Assembly (NCBI GenBank): GCA_014529385.2
Contig: CM043942.1
Coordinates: 37,360,969-37,424,968 of the forward strand
DNA from: Adiantum capillus-veneris
Lineage: Eukaryota > Streptophyta > Polypodiopsida > Polypodiales > Pteridaceae
Reading direction: 5' to 3'
DNA: 64,000 nt
The translations under genes and the position numbers were made by a program. A model generated the notes under the pieces. That model was not told the DNA's origin and did no database searches. It worked only from the letters and a program-made list of their open reading frames with translations. Below, one piece after another: positions 22,144-32,798 of this stretch (position 1 is its first letter; each line of letters opens with the position of its first letter).

Positions 22144-24062
22144 TTGTCCTGGTCTAGACACGGGTTGTTCAGCCCACAGTTAGAGTCTTCTTGCCCAAAG
22201 CTTGGTTGGATTTGTGGTCACTGTATGACACATACAAGGCGGTCAGTCGAGCGTCAAAGCGCACTACTGAGCCCTCTGAAGCACTATAACAGAAGACGAC
22301 CTTTGGTATCTAGTAGAAGTCCATTAACCTCATCACCCCTACCTCCACCTACGGCATCCCCCATTCCTTCATCCGATTCCACATCTTCCAGATCACCTTC
22401 TCAAGTAAAGCTCTCTCTTATTCTGCTACAGCAGGCTATTGAGCAACAGGCTCAGCAAGGGGCCATGGAGGCGTTGGCTAGTGTGTTGGCCAAGGTAAAC
22501 ATCAAGTTCCCTACCTTCAAAGGACTCTCTTCAGAAGATGCTGACGACCATGCAAGGAGGTTTGTATCTCTCCGTAGGGGTCGTGGTCTTAACAGAGGAG
22601 ACGCTTATTTGGTACTTTTTCCATCCACCTTGGACGGCTTAGCAGACAAATGGTACAGCCAGTTTGCAGAGAACCGTTTTGCAACTTGGGCAGCCTTAAG
22701 ACAACAGTTCTGTGCAGCTTTCAGGCCAGGTGACTACTAAGAGAAAGTGTTGGATGAGTTGGCTAACATGGTGCTCTAGCCAGAGGAGACCTTTGCAGAG
22801 CTTATGACTAAAACCAAGTCTCTGGTTGCCAAGATTCCCCAGCAACCCGGTGAATTCATCGTTAAGAAGTGGGTGGAGAAGGCGCTCCCCAAAACCTCTC
22901 AGCAAAAACTCCGAGAGAGCGTCCGACCCGACGCCACTCTGGAGGAATTCATCGCAGTCGCTACTAGGATAGAGGGGGCTAGGAAGCTGTTCAACAACTC
23001 CCCTCACATAGAGACTCCCTCTGTGTTCTCGAAAAGTAGTCCTCCTGATCCATTGACTTCTTTGCGCAGGGAACTTGAAGCCCTAAAACTACAACGCGCA
23101 CTCCAAGAAGAGAAATCAATCTCTCTTAGACAAGAGAAACCATCGCACCTTGAGGCTTTGGATCAAATCAAGAGAGAGCTAGAAGAGCTTCGGTCTCAGC
23201 AGGAGACTAAAGCTATGGTATGGTGCAGCTCTTGTCGCTCTCCAAGACATCCTCCATAGGACTGTCCCCTTCGGGCTTATTGCCACTTCTGCGAAAAATT
23301 TGGGCACGAAGATAAGGATTGTTACTATATCAAAGGATTGCGGCAAATACAACAAAGTCTAGGTTCTTCTCTCCAACAAGGGCTAGCACCTGCATCCAAC
23401 ATGGTCTCACCCTATGGCCATCAAAACCCGTTGCCCCCTCTGTTGACAACACTCCCTATGCAGCAAGGTATGCACAACAACTTTGCATCCCCCAGCTTTT
23501 ATCATGCTAGTACTCCCTCAGTTCCCAAAGATTCTACACCTCAGCCTCCAGCTCCATGCAGCAACAAGAGCAGCGACCACCTCGTCCTCCGTTTCTTCCG
23601 TCTAATCGGCCAATCTTATGCTACAGATGCGGTGAATATGGACATTACCAAAGTAAGTGTCCTTTACCTAAAGGGTCTCCTCCTTGCAGACATTGTCCGG
23701 AGTCTAAGGACCACTACAGTAAGGATTGTCCCAAACAAAGGGCATCCTCATCTTCAGGCCCGAATCAAAACCAACGAGAGTTTACATTTCCGAAGATCAA
23801 TCTAATCACAGTGAACACCACCTCTCAGCCAGCACTTGCTACACATGCAGTTCGGCCACAACAAGCGGCAGAGCCTACTAGCATGCTCACTCGGGCACAA
23901 AGAGCAGCCCTGGGTTTAAGTTTGCCAACAAGACCATCTCGTCCATCACTTCCGCAAACTGATCAAAATGTCGAACCTGTAAGTGGTGAAAAGAATAGGC
24001 CAATCTCTATGCTTTCGGACAGTGATGGAGCCTTCCTTGCAGCAATGGTTGACTTGCAATAG
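22144..24062 (+). pseudogene. Gag of element B with four CCHC zinc knuckles
   Basis: The capsid-like core (22440-22740) has the blocks FPTFKGLSSEDADDHARRFV and LDGLADKWYSQFAENRFATW, and stops at TAA 22738. The frame resumes at 22804 with a coiled coil (SLRRELEALKLQRALQEEK, IKRELEELRSQQE). Four knuckles follow: CSSCRSPRHPP*DC (broken by TAG at 23257), CHFCEKFGHEDKDC, CYRCGEYGHYQSKC and CRHCPESKDHYSKDC. A Pro/Gln-rich spacer lies between the second and third, with a frameshift near 23555. The knuckles would bind the element's RNA. Four is more than the one or two usual in plant gypsy gag. Confidence 0.85.
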
Positions 24063-24314
24063 GTCAAAGTTTCCGAGGAGGCCCAGATTGTAGGAGTTAA
24101 GCCCACAACGGAAGCAATCTTGAAGAACACCTTTCAACAAGTGTCCCTTTATGAGATGCTTTGGCTAGATGCAACCCTTAGAAGTGACACCCTCTCAATA
24201 ATTCAGTCTTTGTACCCTGGTAGTACAGGGCCTAGTGGCGGGCACCTACCTGTGCAGCCCTTGGAGTCCTACATGATTTCATATCCAGCTGCTCCCCTCA
24301 CCGACTAAAAAAGT

Positions 24315-24870
24315 CCTCGTCTCATTGTAATTCTTGGGCATCAATTCTCAGGCGTCATAGTGGATGGTGGGTTTGGAATCAATCTAATGCTAGAATTTAC
24401 CATGTCGACATTAGGTCTGCAGCCTACCCGCCCTGCTCCATTCACTGTTACATTGGCAGATCTGTTACATTGGCAGACCAGAGGACAGTCTACCCTGTGG
24501 GCATAGTAGAGAAGGTGCCTTTGAGGGTACAAGACTTCACATTTAGCTTGGATTTTGTGGTGGTCAATCTTCCTCTGGTGAAGGGAGGATTTCCTTTGCT
24601 GATTGGTAGACCATGGTTGCGGCATACTAAGGCACTTCATGATTGGGGAAACGACGCCATGTGGATACATACTCCTGGCTCCCAAATGCAACCTATTCGG
24701 CTCGAAGGAGGGATGGATCCAGTGGCTCATCACAGCTCATTGTCAGTACAGTCTAACCCTGACCCTGAGCAGCCCATCCCACCTGATGGGTCTGACGAGG
24801 ATCTGAAGCTACCACATCGATGCCATGCTATGTGGTCTCTATTCAAAACTCACTTGTGCCTCCGGTAACA
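24315..24870 (+). pseudogene. Aspartic protease of element B
   Basis: The active-site loop reads GVIVDGGFGINLM, the DGG variant seen in several plant gypsy groups. A 17-bp tandem duplication (GTTACATTGGCAGAxCx at 24447-24480) then shifts the frame. The chain resumes as LADQRTVYPVGIVEKVPLRV, followed by FVVVNLPLVKGGFPLLIGRP and WLRHTKALHDW, the conserved C-terminal half. The enzyme is inactivated by the duplication. Confidence 0.8.
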
Positions 24871-24948
24871 CTCTCCCTTCCAACTCCTCAGGCGGACACA
24901 AATGTCTAAAGTCCTACAGCAGACAGTGGACCAGTCGAAGAAGTAAGT

Positions 24949-26605
24949 GTGTCAGCCCCAAATTCTCACGCTTCAAATGACCCGCCGATGGAAGCCCTCG
25001 GTCTCGGGGAACCTAAAACACATCACCGAAGGGGGAAGAAATCTCCTTTGCATGAACTCGCCAAAGATCTTCCCCTTCCTCTAGTGTCTCCCAGGTCGGA
25101 CGTCCCGCCCCTTCAAAAGCACTCTGTTATGTCTGGGTGTGAAGATTTACCCTTCAAGGAGCTTCCACCAGGATGGTTACAAGAAGAGTATGCGGAGTTT
25201 CCAATCGATCAAACACCAGCACATAATGTCTCGAAGCTCCAAGAGGTAGCTCACTTCTCATCTTCGGAAGCACCCTCTCCAGCTACACCTCCTGACCCGG
25301 TCAAGGAAGGCAACCTGGGAGATCCTGACAACCCTCAACACGTACTCTTAGCAGCTTGGTTATGGGAGCATCCCGCGTTACTCAATCAGGTAGTCTCTTT
25401 TATACACTCTTTTAAAGATGTTTTTGCCTGGTCCTACAAGGATTTGGAGGGGATCCCACCAGAATTGGGTGTCCACACTATACCTCTGGTTGAAGGGGCT
25501 AAGCCTGTAAGAGGCCGAGCTTACAAGCTCAACCCGAAGTATGCTGAGGTGGTCAAGTCAGAGTTAGAAAAAATGCAAGAGGCAGGGATCATTGTACCTA
25601 TGGAGCACTCTGAGTGGTTATCACCCATGGTGATAGCTCCTAAGAAGCAGTCCAATAAAATCCGTGTGTGCGTAGATAACCGCGCTCTGAATAAGGTAAC
25701 TATCCCAGATGGTTTCCCAACACCTTTCACTGAGCGTGTGCTCGAAGATGTAGCAGGGCATGTATTGTACAGTTTCATGGATGGGTTTAGTGGATACAAT
25801 CAGTTGGGCATCCATCCAGGTGATCAGCTGAAAACGGCCTTTGTGACTCCCTGGGGTATTTTTATCTACACTAGAATGTCTTTTGGGTTGAAAAATGCTC
25901 CACCTTTCAATAGGGCGGTATATCTCATCTTTTGTCCTTTGCTTACGGATCATCTTCGCATCTTCATGGATGATTTTTCGACCTTCTCAGGTGCTCAATG
26001 TTCAACCCCAATGGAAAATCTAGAGGAACACCTCGCTCAACTCTCTGCTGTCTTCCTCAGGTGCAGAGAGGCACGCCTAAAGCTAATCCTAACAAATGTC
26101 ATTTTTTGGTTACTGAGGGCACACTTCTAGGCCATGTGGTGTCTGCTAAAGGTTTAGCGCCTGACCCAGAAAAGATCGTGGCAATCTTAAAGTTACCACC
26201 TCCTATCAACCCAAAAGGGGTGCATAGCTTTGTAGGCCACACAGGTTATCATCGCAGGTTTATACGCATGTATGCACAGGTGGCTCAACCCCTAACCCGC
26301 CTAACCAGTGCTACTGTTCCCTTTCAATGGTCAAATGCAGAGGCTGAAGCTTTTGCATACCTCAAAAAACGCCTCACTGAAGCGCCTATCTTAGTAGCTC
26401 CCGAATGGTTTCTTACTTTTCATGTGCATACTGATGCCAGTCAACTTGCTGTGGGTGCGGTGCTGACTCAGCCTAGTAAGGAGTACAACTTGGATCGCCT
26501 TGTTCACTATGCGAGTTGCCTACTCACCAAGGCAGAGCGCAACTATAGCACCACAGAAAGGGAAGGTTTAGCTATTGTGTATGCTCTGCAAAAATTTCGG
26601 CATTA
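24949..26605 (+). pseudogene. Reverse transcriptase and partial RNase H of element B
   Basis: After a polar linker, FKDVFAWSYKDLEGIPPELG introduces the RT. Blocks: VDNRALNKVTIPDGFPTP, YSFMDGFSGYNQLGIHP, KTAFVTPWGIFIYTRMSFGL and the catalytic FMDDF. A frameshift near 26070 moves to the frame reading PNKCHFLVTEGTLLGHVVS and HSFVGHTGYHRRFIR (connection). RNase H has FHVHTDASQLAVGAVLTQP and STTEREGLAIVYALQKFRHY. Similarity ends there, before the third catalytic Asp (VDHQAL in relatives), so the RNase H is incomplete and the downstream integrase is gone. Confidence 0.9.
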
Positions 26606-26939
26606 TTCCTGCTCTGGCGGGTATGATTTTTGTCTTGGACTTAACCTGCCCCACCCGTCTGATGCCTTTCTTACGAAGAGCAAACTTCTGTTGATCTCTA
26701 GCGTCTCGAGTGACACTAAGTCCTTTTTGCTATACATATAAGTCTTAGTGTTCTTCAATTGGGTATTTATGAAGGTACCAATGTTCAGTAGCAATTTTTA
26801 CTTCGCGTTTTTAACTACCTTCAGAGAGGTCAGATTACCTGATTTCCGCATTGGTTGCTTAGGCTTCTGATGTCCTCTCACTCATGTTCCTTCACCTTGT
26901 TCACCTTGCATCAAATTGCCTCCCAAACAGCTACCCCAT
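26606..26939. other. Sequence after the RNase H breakpoint
   Basis: No integrase motifs (HHCC finger, D-D-35-E) are seen here or downstream within element B. The stretch looks unrelated to pol. Confidence 0.4.
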
Positions 26940-27605
26940 TTCCCTCGTCCTGGCTGGCCTAGCCTTTGCCTTGCCGCCTAGCCCTCCCCTCTCTCCTCTC
27001 AACCCTCGCCTTGCACCTCCCCTCACCCCTCACCCCTTGCTCTTCCCTCTCTCCCCTCGCCCTCGCCCTCACCCCTCTCCTAGCTCTGCCCCTCGTCCTC
27101 CCCTCTCACCCCTCGCCCTCCCCTCGCACCCCTTGCCCTTGCACCTCACCTCGCCCCTCACCCTCTCCCCTCGCCCTCGCCCTCGCCTCCCCTCTATCCT
27201 CGCCCTCGCCCTAGCCCCTCCCCTCGCCCTCGCCCTCGCCCCCGCCCCATAGTAACAGGGAATGGCCGTTTTCAGGTCTCTGTTCCCTGTTCCCATTCCA
27301 AGTTCCCGTTCCGAATCCCCGTTCCGTGTTTCAAAAGTGAGTACCCGTAACATGGAATGGCATTGTGTTCGGCATTCCCGTTCCGGTTTCCCGTTCCTGG
27401 TAACTATGCCTCGCCCCTCTCCTAGCCCCTCCCCTCGCCCTCGCCCTCGCCCTCGCCCCTCTCCTTGCCCTCCCCTCTCACCCCTCGCCCTCACCCTCGC
27501 CCCTCGCCCTATCCCCTCGCCCCTCTCCTAGCCCTATCCCTCGCCCTTCCCTCTCAACCCTGGCCCCTCACCCTTGCACCTCCCCTCGCCCTCGCCCTCT
27601 TTCCC
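26940..27605. repeat. C-rich low-complexity tract (CCCTCGCC-type), split by a MITE-like insert
   Basis: Imperfect repeats of CCCTCGCC and CCCCTCGCC fill 26940-27247 and 27419-27605, almost purine-free on the + strand. Long open frames on both strands here come from base composition and are not genes. Confidence 0.9.
27248..27418. mobile_element. MITE-like insert with imperfect terminal inverted repeats (171 bp)
   Basis: The left end CATAGTAACAGGGAATGG is matched at 14 of 18 positions by the reverse complement of the right end, CATAGTTACCAGGAACGG. The body repeats GTTCC/CCCGTTCC. It cleanly interrupts the C-rich tract, which resumes with the same repeat on the other side. The flank is too repetitive to read a target duplication with confidence. 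Confidence 0.55.
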
Positions 27606-28005
27606 TCCCATCGCCCTTGCGTTTCTTGCCGCCGCCCGCCGCCCGTGGCTTCCACCGCACACACGTTAAAGCATACGTAAACTGCTTTAATTTTTCCTTC
27701 GAAAAGCATTGCCCAACGAAAAGCAAAAAGAAACTTAGATAAAATAAAATCAAGAGCTGGTTCTCTTTCAGTAGGTTCCATCGCCAACAGAGGTCCTTCA
27801 GTACCTTCCATTGCCAACATCTCTGGCCATCGCTAGGCATTCCTCTCCATCTCTAGGCGTTCCTCTCTCTATCCGGCGTTCCTATCTCTCCGTGCTCCTT
27901 GCTGAGGGCAGATGATTGCGACCTTGCTCTTGCTACAGTAAGACTTAAGGAATACAGGTTTTTAAGCATTCATAAGTTGCAGATTCTCGGGTATATTGTA
28001 AGAAA

Positions 28006-29005
28006 ATGGTTCGTACTAGGAATCGAGAGCAGCACCTACAGTCCAGTCCTCTGCCTTCTCTGGGGATAGCTCTAACGATAAATCAGACTATTCTCCTAGT
28101 TGAGAGCAGCTTTCAGGAGAATCTTCTGAGGAAGATTCACCTCAATCAGTCACTACTGGGAAGGTCACCACTCTCCAGGTGCCTCGCCTTCTGGTGCCAT
28201 CTCGAAGGTACCCTTACAAATGATATATCATTTACAGGAGCCAAACCCGGCACTTAAAGAGGTGTTCTCTCAGCAGCAAATGATACACCTGGGTCTCCAA
28301 AATTTGGCTCAGGCCGACTTGTCCTGCACAATCTCCACTGCCAACCTAAGTGCCCTCTTGCTTACTTTTCCAAAGCTTAATGGAATTACACTTACAGTGG
28401 AGGATATCGGACATTTTATGGGAATTTTGAATGTGCTGGCACCTTTGCCCGCCACCAAAACCTTCTCGAATCTCTCACCAGAAGAAACTACAAATGCTTG
28501 CCAGGAATTGTTGCTGGACTCACATGCAGACTATCAAAGGAGTCAGCACCTGTATTCAGTTTTACAGTATTGTTTTTTACTGCGCGCACCGGAAAGAACA
28601 GTGGTTCCATCTTCTCCAAGTTCTCCAGCAATATGCGATGCTTTTTTTTGTCTCTACCATTGCCTGATGTATCCGTTTCACCATCTGCTGTTTAAAGCGC
28701 TACAGGACAGGGCAAAGCGTTTTCGGAGTCGGCGTAAAGGGAAAGCGGAGAGGCTCAATTGCTATGCAGCCCCTATTATGTATTGGGTAGTGCAAATTAT
28801 GCAGCAAGAGGCAGATGCAACCGCTGTTCTCACCCTGCAAGATGAAGCCAAAGAACAAGAACAAGGCCGTTCCAAAATGGTCAAAGGGAAAGGCACCTTG
28901 CGCAAGAGGGCAAAAGTACAAAAAGATTCGACTGAGCACTACCCTTCTTCGAATCACAGGTCAAAATCTCTGACGTCCATATTGCAACACCAACAGTGCG
29001 TATGA
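28006..29005 (+). pseudogene. Extra coding region of element B, part 1 (possible plant-transposon-protein domain)
   Basis: A start-like MVRTRNREQ opens a Ser/Asp-rich stretch (another frame reads SAFSGDSSNDKSDYSPS). The long frame 28220-29005 follows. It has LNGITLTVEDIGHFMGILNV, then LSPEETTNACQELLLDS, a hydrophobic DAFFCLYHCLMYPFHHLLFK, and a basic segment RAKRFRSRRKGKAERLNCYA that ends in a Lys/Arg-rich tail. The layout (a vedIgxxLgi block, then hydrophobic helices, then a basic patch) loosely recalls the putative plant transposon protein domain found in plant retroelements and captured genes. I am not sure of this. It is in the pol-to-3'-LTR position. Confidence 0.4.
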
Positions 29006-30006
29006 CTACTTCTGTGGCCACCTCTACTTTCACACCACCTCTTGTGGGTAGTGTTGCAGTCACCAGAACACAACCTCCAGTTGTGTCGACAACACCACGT
29101 ACTACTCTTAGTGCAGGGGCACCTAGGGATACTGTGGGGTATCTAGCTTTGGGACACCTACATCTGAACAACATGACATATATGTTAATTTTGCGTCTCA
29201 AGCCGACAGATTTTTAGATGGGGACAGAAGAGCCATTTCGACGATTATGGTTGCAGCCCTCTCATTGCAAGGTACCAACGGTCTGCATCGCGCTGTCTAT
29301 GACAGTATGCAAAGGGAAGTGCGCAGCCATCTTCAACGCGTAATGGATAGGGACATGTTAATTGCTACGGCTCAAGATCGCATAAAGATCCTCACTGAAC
29401 AGGTAGTGGACCTCAAACATGTTGTCCACACTCAACAATTACAGTTAAAAGAGGCAAATGATATGGCCGCAATAGTTCAGGACCTCTCTCCTATGGTACA
29501 TACAGTGTGTCCCTCATGTGCCAAATACCAAGCTGTAGCCATTTCACAGACAGTTACAGCTACAGCTACAGCTACAGTCCCGGTTTCTACGCAAGTTCCT
29601 GCTATGGCAACACAGATACAGACGGATGTTTCCAAAGCCCATTCAGGGGATTCTCAAACAGCAGAGAAAACAAATCCTACCAATATGGAGTCTAAGCCAG
29701 CAGGATCGGTTTCATCACAATTTCATGGCCTCCCCCTCCCAGTCCACCTCTTTCCCTCAGCACTTCTACAGCTTCCCTGGATTCCAACCACCTGTTTCAC
29801 CATCTCAGCCTACCCAGTCTTTTCCTAGGTTTCCACCCGCTCCACCTACTCACCCTACTTAGTCTGCTGCTCATGGGGTGGCTACTCCATATCCGATGTA
29901 CCCTCCTCATGGCCACTACCCCTCACCATACACATGGCCTCCATCTCCTTACCCACCTTTCTACCAGCCTCCTCCTCCTCCTCCATCATCCGACCACCAA
30001 CAATAG
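29000..30006 (+). pseudogene. Extra coding region of element B, part 2 (coiled coil and Pro-rich tail)
   Basis: A Thr-rich segment (29000-29110) leads to a frame with ALSLQGTNGLHRAVYDSMQR and a coiled coil (DRIKILTEQVVDLKHVVHTQ). A CPSCAKYQ pair follows, then a Ser/Thr/Gln-rich linker with five TA(T/V) steps. A shifted frame ends in a very Pro/Tyr-rich tail (YPMYPPHGHYPSPYTWPPSP) and stops near 30004. I do not recognise it. The architecture is gag-like (coiled coil, Cys pair, Pro-rich end). No clear transmembrane segment is seen, so an envelope-like role is not supported. Confidence 0.35.
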
Positions 30007-30072
30007 ATTGCCGATCTTTCAGTTCTTCAGTTCTGCTCTCTGGGACGTGTAGCGGTCTTGTGGCGGGCAACC

Positions 30073-30619
30073 TGTAGCAGGCTACAATGTCACTTTTACA
30101 GGACAATTAGTTTACAGTTGGTCTTTGGTCTGGTCGGTTCACACTAGACGGGCTCGCTGGGCAGCGACACGTGGCAAGGATACGGTGGTTTGGTGGACAT
30201 CGTGGCCAGGTCACCACCGCCACCCAGTGGGGATAGACTTAGGTGATGTCATTTATGAGCCATTGGTGGCTCTTTATGATTGTATATATGAGTAGTAGCG
30301 TTTGGTCAGAGGATCTTGCATGTAGTCGTCTAGAGTGAGTCTATACACAGAGCACGTCTTCACCATCCCGGCACATCTGAGCCTCGACACCCCATTGTAC
30401 CTGTGAGTCCTGGGTTGGAGCTGAGTGTGCTGCCACGCCAGAGTCTGTATCAGTTCTTTGAGATAGTCGAGTCATATGTTCTGGCTTGCTGTTGTGCCTT
30501 TGTGAGCTCTGTTGATGTCTATTGTTTCCTTCCTTTTCAGTCTGTTTGAGTGAGATTGTCACGCACATTGCACTGAGGACCACCCACTGTAGAGAGCACG
30601 ACACATTATCCGCGCTACA
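30073..30619 (+). repeat. 3' LTR of element B
   Basis: Nearly identical to 21345-21892, with about a dozen visible differences such as TTTTACAGGACA for TTTCACAGGACA and one deleted C in GGTCACCCACC. It ends directly at the AATGT target duplication. Confidence 0.95.
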
Positions 30620-30624
30620 AATGT

Positions 30625-31250
30625 TTATGCCATACATTGTTAGGAGTGCAAACGAGAGGTGGCTCCATGGATATGGAGGGTCCTCGGTGGAGAAATTCCG
30701 CCGATAGTGCATTATGTACAACCCTTGGATCATTTTTCATGCAGTCCCTGTTGCATTTTGGTTGGATATGTGGAGAGTTCTGATTTGTCAGAGCAGCCGA
30801 GATGTATATGGGAGATGAGAAAGTCTGTGATTTGGAATGCTCATGTCAGTGATCAAGATGGCCCAGGCCCTCGGGTGGGAGAGAGGATGGATATAGAATG
30901 GCACAAATTGGATGTAGGTCTTGCGTCGTCGTTGCTTCACTGTTCATAGGCTACATTGATAGACGAAGAGTTTATTGGCCGGGAATATGGAGCCCATATA
31001 GGGATCTCTTTTTGCATGGCTAAGATTGAGGCAGCTATTCCGGAGGATTTGCATACAATGATCCGTGGGGAGATGACCATGGAACCCCATGAGGGTTGGG
31101 AGGAAGGGGGGGGGGTTACTTTGATCCAACGACCACATTATCTTAGCTTGCAAGGGATCTATATGATCTAACGGCAGCCGAGGATCTATGTTATTACTGG
31201 TTGAGATTTCAGGGTTCGGATGCTTTCTTATGTTTCCTGATTTCACCTTT
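30625..31250 (+). pseudogene. Unrecognised quasi-coding sequence interrupted by element B
   Basis: Removing element B joins 21091-21344 to this stretch. In the frame from about 30659 it reads VLGGEIPPIVHYVQPLDHFS, WEMRKSVIWNAHVSDQDG and, after a stop, IDEEFIGREYGAHIGISF and IPEDLHTMIRGEMTMEPHEG. The composition looks coding, but I cannot assign a family; an old retroelement ORF is possible. Confidence 0.35.
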
Positions 31251-31960
31251 CTTTGCTTGTAATATTCTGCTTTCTGCTCGGCAAAAAACTGTGGGGTGGT
31301 GGATTTTTTTTAAAAAAAATGCACCAGGGATTTCTTCTTTTCTTTTGATGCTTCTTTTATGTGGCCTTGGACAGTGGCTCATCCATGCCATAGTCAATGA
31401 TCTTGACGTCATCAAAAAACTGTTTAGAGCATGATCCATAAGTTGTGGGTACTCACAGATTTCTGCTTCAGACAATATTGTTGTATTTCTCTGTGTAGAC
31501 CACAACAGTATCTTTCTATCCAACAATGTTGCTTTTGTACATACTTATAGATCGACCCACATGTGCTGTTTTTTTTTTCCCAAAATCGGTTGGGCTGCAC
31601 CACATTTGGCCTTTTGGCATGTAAATTTGGGGGCTTTCTGGCCTCTCAAAAAAGTCAACAACTTTAGAGACGTAACACATGTTACATTTAGAGACTATTG
31701 AGCTCCTATAGTCGATGGAATCTTTGCACTTGAGCGGCGGAGTGTGCTCTATGCATCTCACTTTGCAGGTTCTTTGTGAGTCTTTTCTGCTCTCTCCAAA
31801 GACTCAACCTTTAGCAAAGAGTTAAAAAAGACCTACCCCTGTAAATATTTCAAAAAACTCATTACATTAGGCAGTTTTGCCAATGTGCGCATTTTTACGT
31901 ACCAAAAAATTTTCTGTATGGAACAACGTACAATACGTAAGGTTGCACCACGTACATAAC
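31251..31960. other. No gene recognised
   Basis: Holds A/T homopolymers near 31306-31320 and 31570-31581. No coding or repeat family is identified. Confidence 0.4.
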
Positions 31961-32713
31961 CTACACAGCAACCTCGTTTCCATCTGCTCCTTGAAGGCCA
32001 CTTTCCGAAAAGGTACTAACGTATCCCAACATCTTTGATTGTAGGTTGAAAGGGAATCTTGCTCTCTTAGAACTAGTTGTTTCAGTGTCTATGCAATCTT
32101 GTGTTACATTTTCGGGATCTGCTCTTTTGATACTTTCATTTCTTCGACTCCCCTTCGTCTTCCTTATTGAAACTAGGAGGAGGAGGAGGATTAAAGTCGT
32201 CTTCAAAGTGAACATATCGTCGTTATTTCTTTTTAGACCCCTTTCTCTACCAATTTCTTGAAGGTAATCGTCGACTAAGAAAGCCGGGGAAAGACTTGGA
32301 CTTCCGTCCCTTGCGAGAGTGTTTCTGTATTTTAAGATTTCGTTGATCTTCCATTCCACGACTCGATCAATTCCTAGGTTGTCGAGAGAGGTCTTCTTGT
32401 CAGATTTTGGTTTTTCTTTAACTTTCATTGCCAACTTGAGAGGAGGGTTGGCAACCTTTCTCTACCTCTCGTAAGAGTTTGGAATCGGTTGTTCCATCAG
32501 AAACTTAGCATATTTCAGATCCTCAGAATACTCTATAAGACTGGTTGCACGAGTTGACTTGTGGTTTCCATCGGAGATCTGTAAAGATTCTGCGAGTGGG
32601 TCATCCAACTATTCATTAGTTGATTTGTTGTTGTTCGAATTTCCATCGCCGTTAGATTCTTCTTTCTGCAAAATTGTAGGCGGGGCGTGTCATTTCTGAG
32701 TAGATTATCCATG
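31961..32713 (-). pseudogene. Unrecognised Lys/Ser-rich quasi-ORF downstream of a PBS-like site
   Basis: An open frame of 157 codons (32434-31961) begins MAMKVKEKPKSDKKTSLDNL and includes VEWKINEILKYRNTLARDG and FLVDDYLQEIGRERGLKRNN. Upstream, in the same frame, SNGDGNSNNNKSTNE and LIEYSEDLKYAKFLMEQPIP are readable apart from two stops. At 32765-32776 the minus strand reads TGGTACCAGAGC, one base from the initiator-Met primer site. This could therefore be the start of an old LTR element's gag. The 5924-bp element inserted next to it at 32799. Confidence 0.4.
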
Positions 32714-32798
32714 GTGTGTGTTGCAAAAAGAGAACAGAATCCTTGTTAGAATAAGAATCAATTGAAGCTCTGGTACCATGGTAACTATTTGGCAGTGC

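Larger units (their letters stand above)
21345..30619 (+). mobile_element. Ty3/gypsy element B, full length but decayed (9.3 kb, TSD AATGT)
   Basis: LTRs of 548 bp (21345-21892) and 547 bp (30073-30619) start TGTAGCAGGCTACA and end CGCGCTACA. AATGT is duplicated exactly at 21340-21344 and 30620-30624. Inside, on the + strand, are gag with four CCHC knuckles, protease, RT and most of RNase H. The pol similarity stops abruptly near 26605 and integrase is missing. In its place come a C-rich tract and about 2 kb of further + strand coding-like sequence. The LTRs differ at few sites, so the insertion is fairly recent, while the coding part is broken by stops and frameshifts. Confidence 0.95.

Noticed and set aside
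26966-27680. Several overlapping open frames of 70-140 codons on both strands
   Set aside because: They come from CCCTCGCC low-complexity sequence that lacks stops in most frames; residues are Pro/Ser/Leu or Arg/Gly repeats.
28006-30006. Envelope-like gene of element B
   Set aside because: No signal peptide, transmembrane anchor or fusion-type layout is visible; the region is gag-like or captured sequence instead.
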